This document shows positions 4,825-8,090 of a DNA stretch of 8,090 nt, piece by piece (within the stretch, counting starts at the first letter, position 1; every line of letters begins with the position of its first letter). The translations under genes were made by a program, and so were the position numbers. This stretch comes from Parachlamydia sp. Its GTDB lineage: Bacteria > Chlamydiota > Chlamydiia > Chlamydiales > Parachlamydiaceae. The stretch lies in the NCBI GenBank assembly GCA_021298935.1, contig JAJTHR010000096.1, positions 1-8,090 of the forward strand, given 5' to 3'. The notes under the pieces were generated by a model, which saw only the letters and a program-made list of their open reading frames with translations, ran no database searches and had not been told where the DNA came from.

Positions 4825-5367
4825 ATGGGATGGGCGCTATTTATAGCGCTCTCTTGCCTCATCGTTTCTTTAATCGTAGGATATTCGGTTGGGTATGGGA
4901 TTTCTCCCACGCCCACTTCTCCAAAAGTCAGGCGAGCTTTGGCGCTTTTGCTTCCACAGGATATAGAGGGAGCGATTAAAGAGCTTGGCTCAGGCTGGGG
5001 ACATCTCGCCTTCTGGCTTGCCCTCCGTTATCCTAATACGCGAATAGATGCGTATGAAATTTCACCCCTCCCTTATATGGTTTCAAAAGCCTTGTTATGG
5101 GGTCTTAGCTTTCCCCATTTAAAATTTCATCGAAAAGATTTTTTTAAAATTGACTTGTCAGATAGCCGCCTTCTTATATGCTATCTCTATCCGGGAGCTA
5201 TGGAGCGGTTAAAAGAAAAATTTGAAAAAGAGCTGAAACCAGGGACGTGGGTATTGACCCATACCTTTTCTATCCCTGGCTGGAAGCCGCTTAAAATCGC
5301 CTATGCAGATGATCTTTACCGCACCCCTGTTTACCTCTATCAATTTAGTATATCGACAAGCTGGTGA
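4825..5367 (+). CDS. Membrane-anchored class I SAM methyltransferase, FAM173/ATPSCKMT-like
   Basis: The product has 180 residues. Residues 4-24 form one hydrophobic segment (ALFIALSCLIVSLIVGYSVGY) without a cleavage site, so it is probably a membrane anchor. A methyltransferase domain follows: motif I ELGSGWG at 53-59, acidic residue Glu78 at the end of strand 2 (DAYEIS) for the ribose of S-adenosylmethionine, and a strand LLICYLYP at 116-123. A helix with Lys and Glu and then THTFSIPGWKP at 145-155 follow. The spacing LGSG...YE...LYP...EL.PG...IPGWKP recalls the FAM173/ATPSCKMT family, whose eukaryotic members methylate a lysine of mitochondrial membrane proteins such as the ATP synthase c subunit. 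A lysine in a membrane protein is thus a reasonable but unproven substrate. The ATG at 4825 has no strong ribosome site and lies 14 nt after the acidic gene. The last 28 bases overlap the 3' end of prfC on the other strand. Confidence 0.85.
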   Translation: MGWALFIALSCLIVSLIVGYSVGYGISPTPTSPKVRRALALLLPQDIEGAIKELGSGWGHLAFWLALRYPNTRIDAYEISPLPYMVSKALLWGLSFPHLKFHRKDFFKIDLSDSRLLICYLYPGAMERLKEKFEKELKPGTWVLTHTFSIPGWKPLKIAYADDLYRTPVYLYQFSISTSW

Positions 5368-6944
5368 TCAGGGTTTTGCTTAATGGCGTATTGTTTTTCC
5401 CATTGTTCTCCGAACAAGACGATGGGGCGGTCAAACCGGTCCCGCACTAAAAGGGCCGTCGTCGTTTTTTTAAACGAATCCTTGTCGCCGAGGAGCCAGG
5501 CGCTGCAATGGTAGGGGAGTGGATGGACGATTGTTTCAACTCCATATTCGTCTTTGAGGCGGTATTGCATGACTTCGAATTGGAGCTGGCCGACAGCGCC
5601 AAAGATGAGGTCGCCGCTTAAATCAAAGGGCCTAAGCAATTGGATGGCCCCTTCATCAGTAAGTTGTAGAACCCCTTTATCAAACGATTTTCGCTTGCCT
5701 ATTTCTTTAGGCTGAACGCGTGCAAAAATTTCCGGTTGGAATTGAGGTAGCGGTTTAAAGTTAAAGCCCCCGGTCATTGAAATGGTATCGCCAATGGCAA
5801 AAACGCCTGGGTTAATCACTCCAATGATATCTCCAGGATAGGCGACATCTAAAGTGGTCCTTTCACCTGCCACCATGCCATGCGGACGGGAAAGGCGCAC
5901 TTCTCTGCCTAACCGGTGGTGCTTGACGACGAGATCCCGATCAAAACGGCCCGAACAAATGCGCAAAAATGCCATGCTATCGCGGTGCCTCTTATCCATG
6001 TTGGCCTGCAACTTAAATACGTAGGCGCTAAAGGGGGTTTCAACAGGATCAATTTTAATTTCCTCCCCTTTTTCGGTAGACGCTTGTCTTTCATGCGGAG
6101 GAGGTGCCAGATGAATGAAGGCATCAAAGAAGGGTTCCACACCAAAATTGGTCAATGCGGATGCGAAAAAAACAGGAGTCACCTCTCCTGACAAAAAATC
6201 TTCAACCGTAAAAGGATTTCCTGCCATTTCAAGGAGTTCGAGCTCATCGGTAAGCTGCCGATAATGCTCTTCGCCTAAGCGTTCTTTGGCTTCCGGACTA
6301 TCAATAGGAAGGCGTGTAATTTCAGCCCGTTGCGCACCTCCCACGCCTACTTTTGTAAAAAAAAGGCATTCTTTTGTCAGGCAATCGACCACGCCGCAAA
6401 ATTCTTTTGCCGAGCCGATGGGCCAATTGAGCGGGGTAGAATGAATTTGCAGTACGTTTTCCACTTCATGCATGAGATCCAATGGATCGCGGCAAGGCAT
6501 GTCCATTTTATTGATGAATGTCAATACGGGGATTTTTCGCAAACGGCATACTTCAAATAATTTTCGCGTTTGTCTTTCAACCCCCTTGGAGGCATCTATT
6601 ACCATGATGGCACAATCGGCGGCCGTTAGGGTACGGTAGGTATCTTCAGAAAAGTCTTCGTGGCCGGGAGTGTCCAAGACATTGATGATGACGTCCTTAT
6701 AGGTAAACTGCATCGCCGAGGCGGTGATCGAAATGCCCCTTTCCTGTTCCATGGCCATCCAATCGGAGGCTGCCGCTTTGCGCCCTTTTCTGCCACGGAC
6801 CATGCCTGCTGTATGAATCATTCCAGAATAAAGGAGCAGCTTCTCTGTCAACGTGGTTTTCCCGGCATCAGGGTGGCTGATTATGGCAAACGTGCGTCTT
6901 TTTTGGCAGGCATCAGTGATTTGCAAGGAGTCGGCGGTTGCCAT
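5340..6944 (-). CDS. prfC: Peptide chain release factor 3 (RF3)
   Basis: RF3 is a translational GTPase that recycles RF1 and RF2 from the terminating ribosome. The 534-residue product is full length (about 529 in E. coli). G1 is SHPDAGKTT at residues 23-31, the switch 1 region has QERGISIT at 67-74, G3 is DTPGHEDF at 91-98, G4 NKMD at 145-148, and the G5 region is WPIGSAKEF at 174-182. RF3-specific stretches such as FSEDTYRTLTAADC (98-111) and KLQANMDKRHRD separate it from EF-G and other GTPases. Domains II and III are present, including DLIFGAVGQLQFEV. The ATG at 6944 follows the uup stop directly (TGAATG), and GAGGT 5 nt before it lies within the end of uup, which implies coupled translation. 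The stop at 5340 lies inside the convergent methyltransferase gene, so no room is left for a terminator between them. Family is certain. Confidence 0.97.
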   Translation of the reverse strand: MATADSLQITDACQKRRTFAIISHPDAGKTTLTEKLLLYSGMIHTAGMVRGRKGRKAAASDWMAMEQERGISITASAMQFTYKDVIINVLDTPGHEDFSEDTYRTLTAADCAIMVIDASKGVERQTRKLFEVCRLRKIPVLTFINKMDMPCRDPLDLMHEVENVLQIHSTPLNWPIGSAKEFCGVVDCLTKECLFFTKVGVGGAQRAEITRLPIDSPEAKERLGEEHYRQLTDELELLEMAGNPFTVEDFLSGEVTPVFFASALTNFGVEPFFDAFIHLAPPPHERQASTEKGEEIKIDPVETPFSAYVFKLQANMDKRHRDSMAFLRICSGRFDRDLVVKHHRLGREVRLSRPHGMVAGERTTLDVAYPGDIIGVINPGVFAIGDTISMTGGFNFKPLPQFQPEIFARVQPKEIGKRKSFDKGVLQLTDEGAIQLLRPFDLSGDLIFGAVGQLQFEVMQYRLKDEYGVETIVHPLPYHCSAWLLGDKDSFKKTTTALLVRDRFDRPIVLFGEQWEKQYAIKQNPDHQLVDILN

Positions 6945-8090
6945 TCAGGACCTCATGGATTCAAGCTCTTCCCAGCGATGGAATAGCATTTCTAAAAGTT
7001 TGTTTTTTTCATCAAGTTCAGCGCATGTTTTTTGCAGCCGCTCAGGCTGGGTGGCAAGCGACGGATCGTGGACAATTTTTTCGAGCTGCGCAATGGACTC
7101 TTCCAATGCAAAAATTTTTTCTTCCATCTGCTCCCATTCCCTTTTTTCAGAATAGGTCATTTTTTTAGCACGTGTTTCAATGCGTGGGGCAGGTTTTTTT
7201 GTCTCTTTTTCTTTTTTTTCTTCGGGCTGTGCAATCTGATGCTGTTCCCATTGCAAATAGTCTGCAAATAAAGAACCCTCATTGCCGCCTCCAAGTCCAA
7301 GAATGACAGTGGAGATCTGATCAAGCAAATAACGGTCATGGGTTATTAAAACGACAGCGCCTGGAAATTCAGCCAGGCTCTCTTCCAGTATTTCAAGGGT
7401 GGGGATATCCAGGTCGTTGGTCGGCTCGTCGAGCAGTAGGATATCAGCCGGTTTGAGCATCAGCCGTGCTAAATGCACGCGGGCTCTTTCCCCCCCTGAT
7501 AGATGTCCGAAGGGAAGATCCAACCGGTCAGGGCTGAAAAGGAACCGTTTGCACCAGGAATTGACATGAATGGATTGCCCCCTGTAATAAACGGTATCCC
7601 CTTCGGGAGCCAGGGCCCGGCGCAATGGAATGTCATTTTCAAGCTGCTCCCGGTGCTGGTCAAAGTAGACTAGCCTGATCCCGTCAGCCACTTTTACGGT
7701 TCCTTTATCAGGGGATAGCTCACTCATTAATATGCGAAGGAGCGTCGTTTTACCGCTGCCGTTCAAGCCGGCAATGCCGAGACGCATGCCCGGGGATAAA
7801 GTCAAGTTGACGCCTGAAAAAAGAAGTTTCCCGCCCATGGATTTTTCAAGATTTGTGGCGACAAGCAATTTTTGCGATTCGCGTTTGGTGGAAGCAAAGT
7901 CAAACGAGGTTTTGGAGTCCTTATTACGGGTCTTTAAATCGTCTAATTCCTGAATCAAGCGGCCTGCTTCCTGAATACGTGATTGCGACTTTGTCGTGCG
8001 GGCTTTGGGATTTTGCTTCAGCCATTCCACTTCACGTCGCACTTTTGAAGCAAGCGAGCGCTCTTGCTGCAACTGTCCGCTTAAAAATTC
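6945..8090 (-). CDS. uup: ABC-F ATPase Uup, C-terminal part (5' part beyond window edge)
   Basis: The frame is open to the right edge and gives 381 residues. The first ABC domain is outside the window; the TTG at 8072 is internal, not a start. Numbering from the edge, the inter-domain linker (coiled, with EWLKQNPKARTTKSQ at about 21-35) comes first. The second ABC domain has Walker A GLNGSGKTT at 108-116, YFDQH at 142-146, signature LSGGERARVHLARL at 197-210, Walker B ILLLDEPTNDLD at 217-228 and the switch His251 in ITHDRYLLD. A Lys/Glu/Pro linker and a C-terminal coiled coil (about 314-381, ending HRWEELESM) complete it. This order, including the C-terminal coiled coil, is that of Uup rather than EttA or YheS. 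ABC-F proteins act on the ribosome, and Uup is linked to relief of translation stalls and to transposon precise excision; that is family knowledge. It lies directly before prfC with no gap. Confidence 0.95.
   Translation of the reverse strand, partial: EFLSGQLQQERSLASKVRREVEWLKQNPKARTTKSQSRIQEAGRLIQELDDLKTRNKDSKTSFDFASTKRESQKLLVATNLEKSMGGKLLFSGVNLTLSPGMRLGIAGLNGSGKTTLLRILMSELSPDKGTVKVADGIRLVYFDQHREQLENDIPLRRALAPEGDTVYYRGQSIHVNSWCKRFLFSPDRLDLPFGHLSGGERARVHLARLMLKPADILLLDEPTNDLDIPTLEILEESLAEFPGAVVLITHDRYLLDQISTVILGLGGGNEGSLFADYLQWEQHQIAQPEEKKEKETKKPAPRIETRAKKMTYSEKREWEQMEEKIFALEESIAQLEKIVHDPSLATQPERLQKTCAELDEKNKLLEMLFHRWEELESMRS

Noticed and set aside
4626..4916. Minus-strand frame rich in His, Leu and Arg opposite the acidic gene
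   Set aside because: It is the antisense shadow of Asp/Glu codons (GAT/GAA read as ATC/TTC and shifted forms), and its composition is an artefact.
7157..7339. Lys-rich 60-codon minus frame within uup
   Set aside because: It is another frame of the linker and ABC2 end of Uup. The Lys run comes from the A-rich linker.
1..8090. CRISPR array, tRNA, rRNA, toxin-antitoxin or defence system
   Set aside because: I found no spaced direct repeats, cloverleaf or rRNA-like stretch, and no gene pair with toxin, nuclease or phage-defence motifs. This is reading by eye, so weak cases could be missed.

Overview
The window is 8,090 bases of ordinary bacterial chromosome. It has dense coding blocks, mostly on the minus strand, and one decayed, AT-rich interval of about 0.86 kb in the middle. 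The mix suggests an intracellular bacterium, possibly an environmental (amoeba-associated) member of the Chlamydiae: Maf, Uup, RF3 and a SuhB-like phosphatase, beside an exported kinase-like protein and an extremely acidic small protein. No marker gene proves this, so the assignment is an inference of modest confidence.

Region 1 (1-2861, minus strand) is a tight four-gene transcription unit read from right to left. Its genes are an exported protein with a degenerate kinase-like C-terminal half (TTG start behind a clear GGAGG), a YdfG-type short-chain dehydrogenase, a 94-residue protein of unknown function, and a Maf nucleotide pyrophosphatase cut by the left window edge. Junctions are 2 nt, a 4-nt ATGA overlap, and 2 nt. 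A plausible promoter lies at 2832-2861.

Region 2 (2818-3678) holds no intact gene. It contains two minus-strand coding remnants (2867-3248 and 3311-3472), a hairpin covering a ribosome-binding site, a nested stem-loop, and a 157-bp near-palindromic foldback element (3494-3650) that looks like a MITE. The element lies 22 bases from the truncated N-terminal side of one remnant and 28 bases past the end of the phosphatase gene.

Region 3 (3679-5367) has an inositol-monophosphatase-family gene on the minus strand. It is divergent from a plus-strand pair: an 84-residue Asp/Glu-rich protein and a membrane-anchored class I SAM methyltransferase that resembles the FAM173/ATPSCKMT lysine methyltransferases. 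The divergent spacer carries a 12-bp perfect palindrome overlapping a candidate promoter.

Region 4 (5340-8090, minus strand) has the ABC-F ATPase Uup (its N-terminal half lies beyond the right edge) joined with zero spacing to prfC (release factor 3). Both are ribosome-associated NTPases. The 3' end of prfC overlaps the convergent methyltransferase gene by 28 bp.

I see no CRISPR array, rRNA or tRNA, prophage, or clear new multi-gene system. The most rewarding items are the kinase-like exported protein, the foldback element with its neighbouring decay, the acidic protein/methyltransferase pair, and the prfC/methyltransferase overlap.
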